NCBI GenBank assembly: GCA_020726505.1
Contig: JAHLEZ010000004.1
Span: forward strand, 2,170,001 to 2,234,000
Direction: 5' to 3'
Source: Leptodontidium sp. MPI-SDFR-AT-0119
Lineage: Eukaryota > Ascomycota > Leotiomycetes > Helotiales > Leptodontidiaceae
DNA: 64,000 nt
In this document: one piece after another, positions 23,266-34,533 of the stretch
Layout of the letters: each line of letters starts with the position of its first letter
Position numbering within the stretch: position 1 is the stretch's first letter
The notes under the pieces: generated by a model
Database searches by the model: none
The model's input: only the letters and a program-made list of their open reading frames with translations
Told to the model about the DNA's origin: nothing
Translations under genes and position numbers: made by a program

Positions 23266-24341
23266 TCAGTTGAACGCCGCACTGGTCGCTTCGACCGACA
23301 TAGGGCTCCCCCCACCGTTGGCACGACGAGTCCTTCGGGCCTGTTGTCTAAGTCGAGTTGATGCCCCATTCGTGGAATCCTCCTCGCTCTCATCAGGGTG
23401 TTCGGCATGGAAAATAGCAGCCTCGTCTAGTTCTCGGATGTCATCAGGGCGGTCCCTCAGCCAGGCCATTCTTGGCCCACTGCGTGCCCGTTCCGAGACC
23501 CTGAAGCCGTAGATCTTGGGTTCGTACATATTCCCCTTGCCAAGACCAGGCCCAAGGTTGGCAGCGTTCATGCCATTGATTTTCTCTTTCTCTTCTCCGT
23601 CGCCAGCCGCTTGTAGTGTTCGGTTGCCGTGAGTGCCAGCAATAGCTTCAACGCCCTTCTTGGTGATGTCGTAGTCGGGGAAAGTCATGAGGAATAGGGC
23701 CCCGAATGTGCGGCCGAAGAACGCGCCATCAACGGTCTGAAATCGTGAATTTGGCGGAACGTAAACATCCAAGCAGGAAGGACAGAACAACTTGACGGTA
23801 TCTTCACCTGGCACATCTGACAATCCAACAGGTAATGTGCGTGTTCCTCCACAGTGGGTACGAGGGCAGACACCGAAATGTGTGAGTTCATACTTTTCGG
23901 ACATTTGTTGGATACCAGCGCGAGAGCAGATGAACCGTTGATGGATGAGACCGTAGAGCATCTCGGCGGAAGATTCGATGATGGAGAGGTCGGAGGCCAT
24001 ACGGTGATGTCTTCGGTCTACGGCAGCTTTACGATTCAAGCGCTCCTCTCCTTCTATGGAATCGTCCCCTTCCTCCTCCTCCTCATCTTCCTCGTCTTCT
24101 TCATCTTCTTCTGGCTCAACATCTAAGATCATCTAAGTTTTGCATTAGCTCAGTCACATATAACAAAGGTCCATGAACCTACTTCCAGTGCCTCCTTGTA
24201 CATAGCCACCTGTGTTTGAAGCCCCGTCAAATTGAAATCATCCTCAATGAAATCCTCCGATATCTCTGCGAAGTACTCATGGCCAAGCAGGGAACAGAAT
24301 GACGAGATCCATGACTCTGGAGTCCCTGAGGAAGAAGACAT
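23266..24341 (-). CDS. ckb1: Casein kinase II regulatory (beta) subunit
   Basis: Two exons (complement 24183-24341 and 23266-24132), 341 aa. CK2 beta dimerises through a zinc finger and bridges catalytic alpha subunits in the nuclear/cytosolic CK2 holoenzyme. Visible signatures: the N-terminal block SWISSFCSLLGHEYFAEI, FNLTGLQTQV, the exon junction giving EALEMILD, a dense acidic tract (about residues 58-83), YGLIHQRFICSRAGIQ, and the zinc-finger cysteines C142/C147 (CPRTHC) and C170/C173 (CPSC). Then come GAFFGRTFGALFLMTFPD and PKIYGFRVSERAR, all in family order. The acidic tract and the long C-terminal tail make it larger than animal CK2 beta (about 215 aa) and closer to yeast Ckb1. The start is MSSSSGTPESW; an in-frame Met 7 codons upstream (24362) is possible. 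Confidence 0.95.
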
Positions 24342-25093
24342 CTTGGTATGGTAATGGCGCAAAAGGGGGCCTTCTTAGTTCGACTGCTTTTCCTGTCACT
24401 GCCTCTCCTTCCACTGCTTGTACTTCGTGCTAGGATCTCGACTGTAATGCCTCTAAATGTAGCTGTGTAAATCCGACACGTCTCGCTTGCTATCGCTGAT
24501 ACTAGTGAGGCTGTCAGGCCAGAGTTGCTGGATTCCTACGTGCCCTTTCCAATACAGGCAGGGATTTCCCTTCGAGAGCTAGGGACCGGGTTTCTGCCTA
24601 GAAGTACGGCAGATCGAGTGTCTGTTGTAGAGCTTCAACTACTGAAGTCTAAGTATTGTTGGCGGATTCAGGCGATGAGTTGCAGGCTGGTAGTGTATCT
24701 GGGCGCAGGGGGAGGGGGAGGGGCACAAGGCTTTCTTCGACGAGGGTTGTAGAGGCTTTATCAGAATCGTCCAGGCTTGTAGGTGCGCCAAGTTGTCAGC
24801 GGATAATGAGAGGTTGGTTGATGACTATAAGAGGAATTTTTGTTCTTTCGGGACGGCGAGGCGACTTGGTATCGAGCTGGAATCACAGACAGGGGCGCGG
24901 TGTTATCAAAGTCGCGATGAAGGATCGTCTCCTGGACCCCGCTGTCCACAATGCTCGGCAAGAGCCGCTCGTCGGAGGCCGGAAAATCATTGATCCAGCA
25001 TTATATCAAAACATCATGTGGCACATTAAATTCCATTCCATCATTTCTCTTGCATACAAATACTCAAGACGCAGTACAGTTCTATAACGGCCT
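24342..25093. other. Intergenic, no gene recognised
   Basis: This lies between the start of CK2 beta and the end of the monooxygenase gene, both on the minus strand. It should contain the CK2 beta promoter. G-rich tracts occur near 24708-24722. Small frames on both strands lack any motif. Confidence 0.5.
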
Positions 25094-27193
25094 TCACAGC
25101 TTGTTACCCACCACCTGCAACAGACCAGCACCATCAAAGAGCACGGTCTTGACAACCCCTCGCAAATAAGCCCTTGCCCTTGGGAGGAGTCCATGCTGCC
25201 TCTGCTTCACGATTCCAAGAATCAATGCTACGAATGCCACAGTTTTAAGAAGCGTGATAGCGGATTTCTTAAGTAGCCCTTTCCGTGTGTACTTGATATC
25301 CCAGTCATTCCAAGTAGGGAACATGCACCGGATAGTAAACCATATCTGGGTATATCTGAAATGAAGCTGTCAGTTGGAAACGAAACTAAACTCAAAGAGC
25401 AGAGTCGACTCACGGGTATACAGTCGAATTCCAGCCCTTTTCATCTTTATACCAGCTGCCACAGCCTCCTATGTTCCACACTCTCTTCTTCAATGCGCTT
25501 TGCGTGTCTCTTGCCCACTCAAGCTCTGCTTCTTTCTTGATTTCTGCGATGGAAACGTCCCCGTTCAAGATTGGCCCGATGAACTTCAAACTCATGTTCA
25601 CCATATTTTCGGAAGCTAGAATGACAGAAGAATGGCCAGTTGCTGTATTTGGACCAAAGATGGTGAAGAAGTTCGGGAACCCGTCCATAGCAGTGCCCAT
25701 ATACATTTGAGCTCCACCACGCTCGTCAAAGACGTCGTGCAGTTTTTTCCCATCTCGGCCCGTAATGTCAAGCGGGTGAAGCCACTTTGTTGTCTCAAAT
25801 CCGTTTGCAAGAACAATGATATCAGCAGCAAGAGTCACCTCATGTGATGGTGCATCACTAGTGGTATCACTGGCTGGTGGATATGTGCGGCCAGGACCTA
25901 GGGTTACTGTCGTCTCTCCGATACTCGTGAGTGGGAGTGTTGTCAGCTCGATTGCTGGATCGTTGAGCCCAGAGAACCATGTCGTGTCGAAAATACGACG
26001 TTTGCAACCAACTCCATAATTAGGGGTCAGTATCTCGTGGTACTTCTTGGGGACCGATTTGTACAAGTGAGCAAGAAGCTGGACTTCCACTTTCTTCCGT
26101 TCCTTTTCGTGGTATTCATCTGATCCAAACAGTCTCCAATCGTATTCAGCACCAGCGGCTATTATGAACCTGGTCACTTTTCCAAACCCTCGAACGTGAG
26201 TATTCAGCCATGGCGACCACTTCTCCCACCACTTATTGCCTCTAGGTGGTATCTGTCGTGGAATAACCCAAGGAGGGGTACGCATCAATTGAGTTACTGA
26301 TTTGGCACCGTAGTCTTTTGTCAGGCGAGGAACAAACTGGGCGGCACTGCATCCCGTGCCCACAACAATGACATCTTTGTCTTTGAAGTCGACATCATAT
26401 CGCCACCTAGCGGAATGAAAGATCTCGCCCTGGAACTTGTCCTTTCCAGGAATGCTCTCTGGCCAGACCTTGGGCTCTACAAGACCACCCACGCCGCTCA
26501 CGAGCACCTTGCATCGGATCTTCTCTTCTGACACATAGACGGATTCTCTACCCTCCTCGCGAATCTTCTTCGCGCGATCGTATTCAGACAGATCTCCGAC
26601 TCCTGTCAACAAATGTTGTAGTGTGACCTCCCAGACTTGTTCGCGTTCGAGCCATTGACACTCTCTCACATCGGTGTTGAGCTGGATTTTGTCCACAATC
26701 TGATACTTGTCACAGACGCCTTGTAGATATGTGACAATTTCTCGACCTTCTGGGTAGAAAGTAGTCCATTTCGGATTTGGGCAGAAGGAGAACGAGTAAA
26801 ATATGGCAGGTCTGTATGTATCTCCCATTTTAGTGATGTCCCTAGAAGCCTGAAGGGTAAGCTTCACTTACACATCACAGGCAACTCCTGGGTATCTATT
26901 GATCCACCATGTGCCACCAATTCCTGATTGTCGATCAAAGATTCGGAATTGATCGTGGCCTAGGACTTCCTTCAACCTACAGCCCATAGCAATGCCGGAC
27001 TCCCCCGCTCCAATAATGGCAACGGGATAGTAAGTGTAGCTGCTCGCGTCGTAGCCATTGTCTTTGCGAATTGAATTTCCATACATCTGCGGAAGGGTAA
27101 ACTATCAGCCAACTTTCTGGACCCTCTGAAGAAAAATGGTTGACTAAGAGGAGCCCTTACAACATCCGGACGTTCATCCAGAATCGACGACAT
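25094..27193 (-). CDS. FAD-dependent Baeyer-Villiger-type monooxygenase
   Basis: Four exons (complement 27161-27193, 26872-27086, 25414-26811, 25094-25355), 635 aa. The N-terminal Rossmann FAD site is IIGAGESG (about 35-42), followed by GIGGTWWINRYPGVACDV. The Baeyer-Villiger fingerprint FxGxxxHxxxW is intact as FQGEIFHSARW (about 209-219). The NADPH site is VVGTGCSAAQ (about 232-241), and GPNTATGHSSVI is typical of the family. The predicted reaction is NADPH/O2-dependent insertion of oxygen into ketones, or a related oxygenation; substrate unknown. The last exon adds a hydrophobic segment (ITLLKTVAFVALILGIV) near the C-terminus followed by basic residues, suggesting membrane association. Split codons restore ACDVPAIFYSFSF and STVYPYTQIW. 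The very short first exon (11 codons) is the least certain part. Confidence 0.9.
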
Positions 27194-27880
27194 TATAAAA
27201 TGGCGTCCACGTCTCAAAGTATGCAGGGATGACTACCCCTGTTTGAACTCAATATTGTTTGTGAAGATGCTCTGCAGCTCACAAATATTTAGGAGATAAA
27301 GTTCGAAGCTCAAGGTTAAGGTTAAGTAGTTCGGACAACGATTCGGGAGAGGTACAAGTAACACTAAAACCCCCAGCTGTTACCCCCGGACTTCCCCCGC
27401 ACTTACGACGGTTTTATCTTGAAGCAGCCGAGGCTACCAGTGGGGAAGGGGAAGGGGAAGGGGAAGGTTTGCCGGCAGTAGCAACTTGACCCCCTGTCTA
27501 ATTCGGTAACATACGCGAGGCATTGGATAATCATTTTCAATGCGTACCTGTATTTAAAGGCTTGCATCCTCATTTGATGTTGAGTGGATAGTAAATGAAT
27601 TGGTTGCTTATACGACTTCCCATTTTGAATTGGAGCGGTGATTTGTTTTGGTCATCCTAACCGAACCCCTGACTGCACTTAGTCCATCAGCCAATGAGGA
27701 ACATTGAAATCAAAGTTCACCCGGCCTCGTCTGTTGCACACTCTCCGAAATACCTATTTATAGTCAACTAAATATCACAATTGGCAAAATAAATTAATAC
27801 AGCCTCGATTCTGCAATGTATTTGCTCTGACTTTTCTCCTACAGTCCACACCAGCCACAACCAAGAAGCTTTTACGGAAC
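27194..27880. other. Intergenic, divergent promoter region
   Basis: This is the upstream region shared by the monooxygenase (minus) and the kinase-like gene (plus). It includes a (GGGGAA)4 repeat at 27442-27467. No gene is supported. Confidence 0.55.
27442..27467. repeat. (GGGGAA)n microsatellite
   Basis: Four tandem GGGGAA units in a divergent intergenic region. Confidence 0.9.
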
Positions 27881-28734
27881 ATGCCGATCCTTACGGAGCT
27901 CCGCAGGGGAGCCACCGGCATCGTCTGCAAGGTGAATTCCCTCATCGTCGTGAAGTGTCCAACAATCGAAGGCCGCGAGGATTTCGTCATAGAGAATAAA
28001 ATTTTCGACATCCTGGCGCGACACCCACCTTGCCCGGAACTTGTTGCCAGTTTCCTGCGCCTCGACAACGCCAATTTCCTGGAATACATGCCTGGGTTCT
28101 TCTCTCCGAACGCTTGCAACGCCACCAGATCAGAGACCCGAAATCTACTCGGGTCTTATCAGTACAAAGCCTCGAGCCACTTACATTGCGCAAGGCATGG
28201 ATGAAGGCATTAGCTGAAGGCGTTGCTTGGCTCGAATCTCTTGGGCTTGCTCACGGTGATCTAAAACCCGAGAATGTCTTGGTTGATGGACAAGATCGCG
28301 CCAAGATTGGAGACTTCGATTGTACGGATTTCATCGGTTCGGAATTCGAAGCATGTATACCTTCATATGGGCGGGTACTCGGTAGCGAAGCTGGGTCGGA
28401 GGAAGGAACTGCAGGCAAGCTTGGAGCTCTTACGGAACAATTCGCTCTTGGCTCCATATTCTACTTCATCAATCATGGAGTTGAGGTTTATGATGATCAG
28501 GACTTTGGCAAAGATCATGGACCTGTTATTGTCGAGCGGCTGCAGCGAATGGTGTTTCCCAAACTCGATAGCGATTCCGTGTTAGACTTTATCATTGACG
28601 ATTGCTGGCACGGCAGATTCCAGTCAGTTGCCGCCCTATCCAAAGCTATCTCGCAGCAGTGTGACCTAAAAAACTATTCCTCCCAAGCCATGCCACCAGA
28701 GGAATTTGCAGCACGCCGGGGGCATGCTGTTTGA
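27881..28734 (+). pseudogene. Small kinase-like protein gene with one frameshift
   Basis: The first frame (from ATG 27881) reads RRGATGIVCKV (a glycine-loop-like segment), VVKCPTIEG (candidate ATP lysine), ENKIFDIL, then FLRLDNANFLEYMPG at the hinge. The continuation LLSERLQRHQIRDPKSTRV and everything after it lies in another frame, to a stop at 28734. That part includes the catalytic-loop equivalent HGDLKPENVLVD, DFD in place of DFG, and the C-lobe LTEQFALGSIFYFINHG and CWHGRF. A one-base loss or two-base gain near 28090 explains the break. The only GT-AG pair that would repair the phase is a 38-nt intron that deletes the RLQRHQ segment, which I think unlikely. This fungal protein-kinase-like family commonly has HGD/DFD variants. 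It is either a recent pseudogene or a base-calling error. Confidence 0.7.
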
Positions 28735-29898
28735 AACTCGTTGACGAAGGCATTCTTAATGCTTCGTCAAACGTAGCTTAGATTGAAAGCCGGACAGGAC
28801 AGCACACTGCGCAGTTTTGATGACCAAGACGTCTCAGGGTAATATGGTTTTAAGGCTTGATAAGAGAGCTTACGCTTGCTAGGGGCGAGAAATTGTGTGG
28901 AATTGGGCAAGAGAAGGGAAGGAAGCTGGACCCCAACAAGTTGAATCATGCTACTGAGCCTTTATGATACAATGAGTCAACGTATCCACGATAAGATGCA
29001 TTCAAATTCACCGAAATCAACCCCCTCATTGTTATGCGGATCTCATGATAACCCAATCTCTGAACAACATTGGCCTATGCATGATTTCCCATTTGCTCCA
29101 GACTGTCACCATCACAGAGCTGCCGGATAGCCTCGAGTTTGAAGAGTCCATAGAAAAATCAAAGTCAAGTGGATGGAGAATGGCATTATTGCTGCGGTTC
29201 GGCGGTACAGGTGCAGCTTCCCACAACAGTCATTCTATACCAGTAGATCATTCAGCACATGTGGTTCAGGACATCTAGTGCTTAGATGATTGAAATCTTG
29301 AGATATGCTTTCGTGTCGGCTGTGTGGATATGAATATTTTTGTACAGCCTGCTCTCAAAGCGAAAAGAGCACTGTCTACACATCCATCTCCGATTTCAGG
29401 CCCTGTTCTGAGGATCGTAGTAGAAATCAATTCTCTAAGTATTCTTGTTAGTCTACTTTGAACATTAACAATACCCTGCTCTCTAGGTCATCCACCTACT
29501 CGCCCAGCATGTTTATGTTTAGGTACTCGAATCTTCATCTGGCGTTGAAATGGGTGTTCAAACTAAGCGAGACAGTCAATAAGGTATGACCACTGCCATC
29601 TTTTAAGGATGGCTCAATCTATAAGCACTCATTCGTAAACTCCCGATGTTTCTCATGTGAAAAGGCCTCAAATAACCACTAAATGTATAGGAAACTGGCG
29701 ATTCTTTGACTTGTGCTGTACAGTAGTACACTCCTTCTCAACATGTCCACTTGACTTGCTGCATTATATACAACTTTACATCAAGGTAGTAGGATTGGAT
29801 CTCCCAAACTCGAGGCGGAACCGGAATGTGAAGCGAGATATGATCTGATGTTATCTACGATAAATCATCATCTAAATGAATGGAGGTAACACGAAAGA
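28735..29898. other. Intergenic, no gene recognised
   Basis: AT-rich spacer containing the 3' UTR of the kinase-like gene and the promoter of the cupin_8 gene. Only short, motif-free frames are present. Confidence 0.5.
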
Positions 29899-31017
29899 GT
29901 GAAGTTGAATGATCTTTCAGGGGAGTTGAGAACTAGTGCTATCAATTCCCGAAGATTACCCAGGCCGAGCTCGTTGAACCTCACTGCCGATAAGCTTCAG
30001 AGCTTCCACAACGCCATGCTCATAACAAGAGCAACACTCACACGAAGCATACGACACATTCGAAGCTTCTACAGCTCCCATGATGCTCTCCCGCCCGTCC
30101 AAACCATTACCGGCCCGTTGGACTTGATCAACGTGGAAGAATTCCGTGCGAAAGCTTTCGCTCTAGAGAAACCCCTCCTCATAACAGCTAGAAATGCAAG
30201 CAAAGCAGAGGATGTGAAGATATCGCCATGTTCGATTCCAGCGGCAGATAAATGGTTCATCGGTGGAGTTTCCAGAGATGCAGAAAGCTCGTTCGAAAGA
30301 GAAGGAAGCGTCATTCTCTCACAGGAATACCTCGCACCATTCGCCGACACCATCCTCCCCTACGAACTCATCACACCAAGCAGCAAGGACCTAGGGATTG
30401 TAGAAACCAGCGAGCTATCCAGTCTCTTGAAGCACTATCTGCAGTACTCAGACGGCACAACCTTCCACCGGTTCTCTGCACCTCTCTCACTCTTCTTGCT
30501 CGCCAGCAAGACCCCAAACCCACCAGCGCTTTATATCGCACAAGCACAATTACTTGACCTCCCATCCACTCTACAAGCCGACCTCCCGACTCCGCATCTG
30601 GTCCTACAAGCGGGGAAAGGCGATATCTACGATTCTAATTTATGGATGGGCATCCCGTCAACATATACGCCGCTCCACAAAGATCCGAATCCGAATCTGT
30701 TTGTGCAGCTTGCGAGTCGGAAGAGAGTGAGGTTATTTGAGCCTAGAGCTGGATTAGGGATATTCAGAGAGGTGCAGAAAAGTATCGGGAGGGTAGGAAA
30801 TGGTGGTGCGATTCGAGGGAATGAGATGATGGAGGGGCCAGAGAGGGATGGCTTGTATGAGGCTGTGTGGGGGAAGGGGGTGGTTGGGAGAGAGAATGGA
30901 GGCTTTGAGACGGTTGTTGGACCAGGTGATGCGCTGTTTATACCGAAGGGATGGTGGCATAGTTTTATGAGTGTTGGTACTGGGGTTACTGGGTCGGTCA
31001 ATTGGTGGTTCCGGTGA
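29899..31017 (+). CDS. Cupin_8/JmjC-domain protein, putative Fe(II)/2-oxoglutarate oxygenase
   Basis: Single exon, up to 372 aa. The C-terminal half is a double-stranded beta-helix fold. The iron facial triad is visible as H260-x-D262 in TPLHKDPNPNLFVQL and H354 in GDALFIPKGWWHSF. NLWMGIPSTYTPLH precedes the HxD, and SVNWWFR closes the domain, as in the FIH-like/JMJD cupin_8 family. Such enzymes hydroxylate proteins or RNA using Fe(II), O2 and 2-oxoglutarate; the substrate is unknown. The start is uncertain. The first Met (29899) gives a leader rich in Ser/Arg. An internal Met at codon 40 (30016) starts MLITRATLTRSIRHIRSFYS, an Arg/Ser/Thr-rich, acid-free stretch resembling a mitochondrial presequence. 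I find no intron. Confidence 0.83.
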   Translation: MKLNDLSGELRTSAINSRRLPRPSSLNLTADKLQSFHNAMLITRATLTRSIRHIRSFYSSHDALPPVQTITGPLDLINVEEFRAKAFALEKPLLITARNASKAEDVKISPCSIPAADKWFIGGVSRDAESSFEREGSVILSQEYLAPFADTILPYELITPSSKDLGIVETSELSSLLKHYLQYSDGTTFHRFSAPLSLFLLASKTPNPPALYIAQAQLLDLPSTLQADLPTPHLVLQAGKGDIYDSNLWMGIPSTYTPLHKDPNPNLFVQLASRKRVRLFEPRAGLGIFREVQKSIGRVGNGGAIRGNEMMEGPERDGLYEAVWGKGVVGRENGGFETVVGPGDALFIPKGWWHSFMSVGTGVTGSVNWWFR

Positions 31018-31790
31018 TTGGGAACCAGTGTCAAGTAAACATAACTTTGAGTTACTTGCGTCAGCTTGCTGCTGGCATCATCTCCAATTACCTAGGTACA
31101 GCTCACTAGCAGGTGCTGGTATCACTCTCTAAGCACAGCCGCTAATCAAAGTGAGTACTTGCACCATAAGGTAAATGTAGTACTAGCAAAGGTGCGTGAG
31201 GAATAATCAAGGGAAGAAGTCATCCCATGGAACAGCTTTTGTATCTTCTCTTCTTCAAACTAGTAGTACTGTAAATGATCGCATACTCTAAAGTATAAGT
31301 AAGATATGGATGTGACCACCTGCAGGTGCAAGTTGGAGTCGGCACAGCTGCCGGGCTTGGCAAGCCACTGCAGTGCCCAGGAGCTCTCACTCAACTTCAT
31401 CCTTCCCTCTGTCTATCAAGAACCAGCATTTCGGATTCTGACATCATTCTCGCTACCTTTTTGTACACGATTGCTAGATTCATTTTCTCATAAGCTTCCT
31501 TCTTACTGAGGGCAAAAGGAAAACGACCAACATTTGCTACTGCTTCTCCAACACACCAACAGGGTTGCGTCCACCTCTGGTCCTTGAAGAAAGAAAATTG
31601 AGGGAAGTTGATTTGGAAGAAATTTTATTTCTACGCTTTCGGTATCCTCTCCATATACAATAAAAACAAAGCTCAATCGAGATTTTCGAGAGCAAGCCCG
31701 ACGCCATTCAATGCACCTCATTTCATCCATGTCTTTTCCGTAACGCCAAATCAGATCATCATATCGCATCATCGTCGAGGTTTGGACTCA
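31018..31790. other. Convergent intergenic region
   Basis: This contains the 3' UTRs of the cupin_8 gene and the iron-transporter gene, which converge here. Short frames only. Confidence 0.55.
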
Positions 31791-33019
31791 TCATGGCTTG
31801 GTAACACCACCCTCGTCATGACTGAAGAGATGTACCAGTCCCATAGCAGATCCAGCAGCAGCTCCTCCCACAATGACCATCTGCAGCCCGCCCCAGCAGC
31901 CTGATCGAATGTTCTTCCCTCCGTCCCATCCGACTACGACGCACGTCTTCACGTAACCGAAAACGTATAGAGCGACCACCATGACCCCGATCGAAATGTA
32001 CAAGCCCTCGTAGACCTCGTTGGCACCGACAAAGAAGTATGGGATCAGTGGGAGGAGACCGCCCAGGAAGTACGCAAGAGCAATTGTGAGGGCTGAAGTG
32101 AGGGCGCGGGAAGAAGCTGGTGGTTCCTCGCAATGCTGGAATTTCATAACGAAGTCGACCAAGTGCGGCGAATCTGCGAGATGTTCCGTGAGGTCTTGGA
32201 CGGTCGTCTTTGGTAATTCGAATGGCTCGAATATTTCGGCAATGTCTCGCATGACGGTTTGGGGGTGGTTGTTGACTAGTTGTTGAGTCTCCTCTCTTTG
32301 CGCGTGGTAAGAAGCACTGTGACTGTTAGTACATGCTAATGATGTGTGGGAAGGACAAAAACTCACGCTTCACTCTTCGCTCCAAGATATCCTCCCAATC
32401 CCATCGAAATAGCACCAGCAATCAGCTCTGCGAATCCTCCATAGATGACGACTTTGGTGTTTCCCAGCGCAGACAAGCCAGCAGTTAAGGCGAAAGGGAC
32501 GGTCAAGCCATCAGACAGACCAATGGTGGCGTCTGAGATGACTCTGGCATCGATTCTGAATCCTCTCTTTCGATTTGCCCTCTCAGTCCTGGAATCCTCT
32601 TGCGACTCAACATCCGTGTCCGAGTCTCTGGACAAAGTTCTCTCAAGACTTGGCGATTGGAGATTGGATTGGTCTAGTAATGGTTGTCGAGCACCATTGC
32701 TACAGTTGGAAGCTGTGCCATAATTGGTTGTTGAGCGGGCTGGAACTGGAGTTACAGTCTGGTGGAAGAAGAAGTTCTTTAACCCAACGAGAGACATAGC
32801 TTTGATTGGTGAGGGAATCGGCTCTGGTCGTTTTCTACGAACGATTGTTCTGCGAGGTCCTGGTGTTCCTATGTCTATGTCTGAAGAGGCGATGTCTGTG
32901 GCGATGCTGCTTGACGAGTGTGGGATGTTGCTCTCCTGACTCTGATGATCTCCAGAACTCAATCGATCGTAACGTGTATTACCTGCAGCAACTTTCCCAG
33001 GGGCCATGACCAGCTTCAT
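31791..33019 (-). CDS. CCC1: Ccc1/VIT1-family vacuolar iron (manganese) transporter
   Basis: Two exons (complement 32367-33019 and 31791-32316), 392 aa. Ccc1 moves cytosolic Fe2+/Mn2+ into the vacuole. The diagnostic first helices read ISDATIGLSDGLTVPFALTA, then GLSALGNTKVV and GFAELIAGAISMGLGGYLGA, closely matching the family. The intron junction restores YLGAKSEAASYHAQREETQQ. The cytosolic metal-binding helical domain (DIAEIFEPFELPKTTVQDLT, HLVDFVMKF) is followed by three more membrane segments (ALTIALAYFLGGLLPLIPYF, GVMVVALYVFGYV, MVIVGGAAAGSAMGL). The N-terminal extension of about 150 residues is Ser-rich and basic, unlike the short plant proteins but common in fungi. The start is ambiguous: Met at 33019, Met at 33007 (MAPGKVAAG), or a farther in-frame Met at 33199. 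Iron-responsive repression is known for fungal ccc1 homologues; no operator was identified here. Confidence 0.93.
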
Positions 33020-34533
33020 ATATGTCTGCCCTGCCGCGAACTTTAATCCCCAAGACTGGAAGATCGAAGTGAGCGAGCGAGGAGCTTTTGCGTCAGCAAT
33101 AATCGATAAGCTCTGATTGGCTCGCCAACAGAAAGCTTGTGGCCTTTTAGCGGCTGCTGACTGGTCAGTTGTTCGACCCTTGAAGTTTGCGCACTGCACA
33201 ACCTTGTGAGACCCCGATTTTCCGTGCCGCTGATTACTTTTATGGAGAGAATGTGTGGAGCTTGATGCAGATGCGCTTGCATTTGATGCAGATGAGAGGA
33301 TAACGCTCTTTTAAATCTGCTTCCCTGCCGTGTTTCCTGTGGCATAAGAACCCTTCGTACGCCCTGGTGCCTTCAGATAGATGAATAATAAGCAAGTTCT
33401 GATTGGCTACTTGACTTTTCGGTCTTTGAATTGTCTCTTAACTTGGGTAGTCAGACCTCCGGCGGTCTGGGTTCTCGAAGAAGGCAAGGAATTTCCTTGA
33501 GCAGGGGTTGTTTTGTGGCCCTTTTTCGGTCCCGAGACTCGAGACGGAAATATCTATACGGACTTACGGCAGTGAGAGGTATTTCCCACTTGTAAGAGGC
33601 TTTTAACTGGTTAATGTACTCCGTACTCATGCCTCAAGTGAAAGGATACTTCGGACTCCGTACATCACGGGTTGATGACGGAGTTATGAGAGGTCTGGAG
33701 TTTGCCTGCTGAAATACCGATTTGTCTCCGTGCCGTACCTCGCTCTGCATGAAGTTATGCAGCTACGTGTAGTATTCTAATTATTTGTGAGTCAGGGAGT
33801 GTAGGCCTGTTGTCTTGACAAAGATTACATACAGTATGCAAACATAAATTTATTAAAGAATATATGCGGCTTTGCCTGTTTGTGTTGAGTTTCGTCAGCG
33901 GGGTTGCTCGCCTGGGCTGTCATCTGAATGACAGATTAAGCGAGTACTTGCTCGGTTTATTTACTCTTGTGCCGACGACCTGTTCTAGTTGGAATTTCGA
34001 GTGGGTTGGTAGTGCGTATGCAGTTTTTATTTATTCTAAGATATGCTAAAGAGCTTGGATCCCTATTTTCGGTGATGTAGTGACAATAGGATAAAGTCCC
34101 AATAAGGTCTGGGTTCATTTATTGATATCCTTTTGGGCTAAAGGCTGCTAATTGCCTCAAGCTTTAAGAATGGTTCTCTCGTTGAGGTCTGTAACATTTT
34201 TTAATGGCAATCAGACATAGAGATTCTCCTAGTTTAAATTCGTCGGATTGATAGTCTATCTACTGTAGCTTGACGTGGCGCGCCACCCAAAATAGCCGAA
34301 TATTTTCACTTCCCACATCTACAGATCCGTATTGTCCAAGAACCAATATCACTCCTCCGTCTGTGCATTTCTATTTATGAGTTTTTGGGAACCAGTAAAA
34401 TCCCGCAAAATCCCACTCCGCAAACCAGCGGTTTTCAAAGTAAAATCAGAAAGGGGTATAAACGAACCAACAACCAAATCACCAAACAAACCACCCAACT
34501 CCAAAGGCTGTACATTTACAATACATCTTCACT
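33020..34533. other. Intergenic, no gene recognised
   Basis: This is the upstream region of the iron transporter and the downstream region of the hydroxylase-family gene. The 33.4-34.3 kb part is AT-rich and has only short, low-quality frames. It could be decayed repeat DNA, but I could not find termini or duplications. Confidence 0.45.

Noticed and set aside
33430..34330. Possible decayed transposon in AT-rich spacer
   Set aside because: I could not find terminal repeats, target duplications or any transposase-like fragment.
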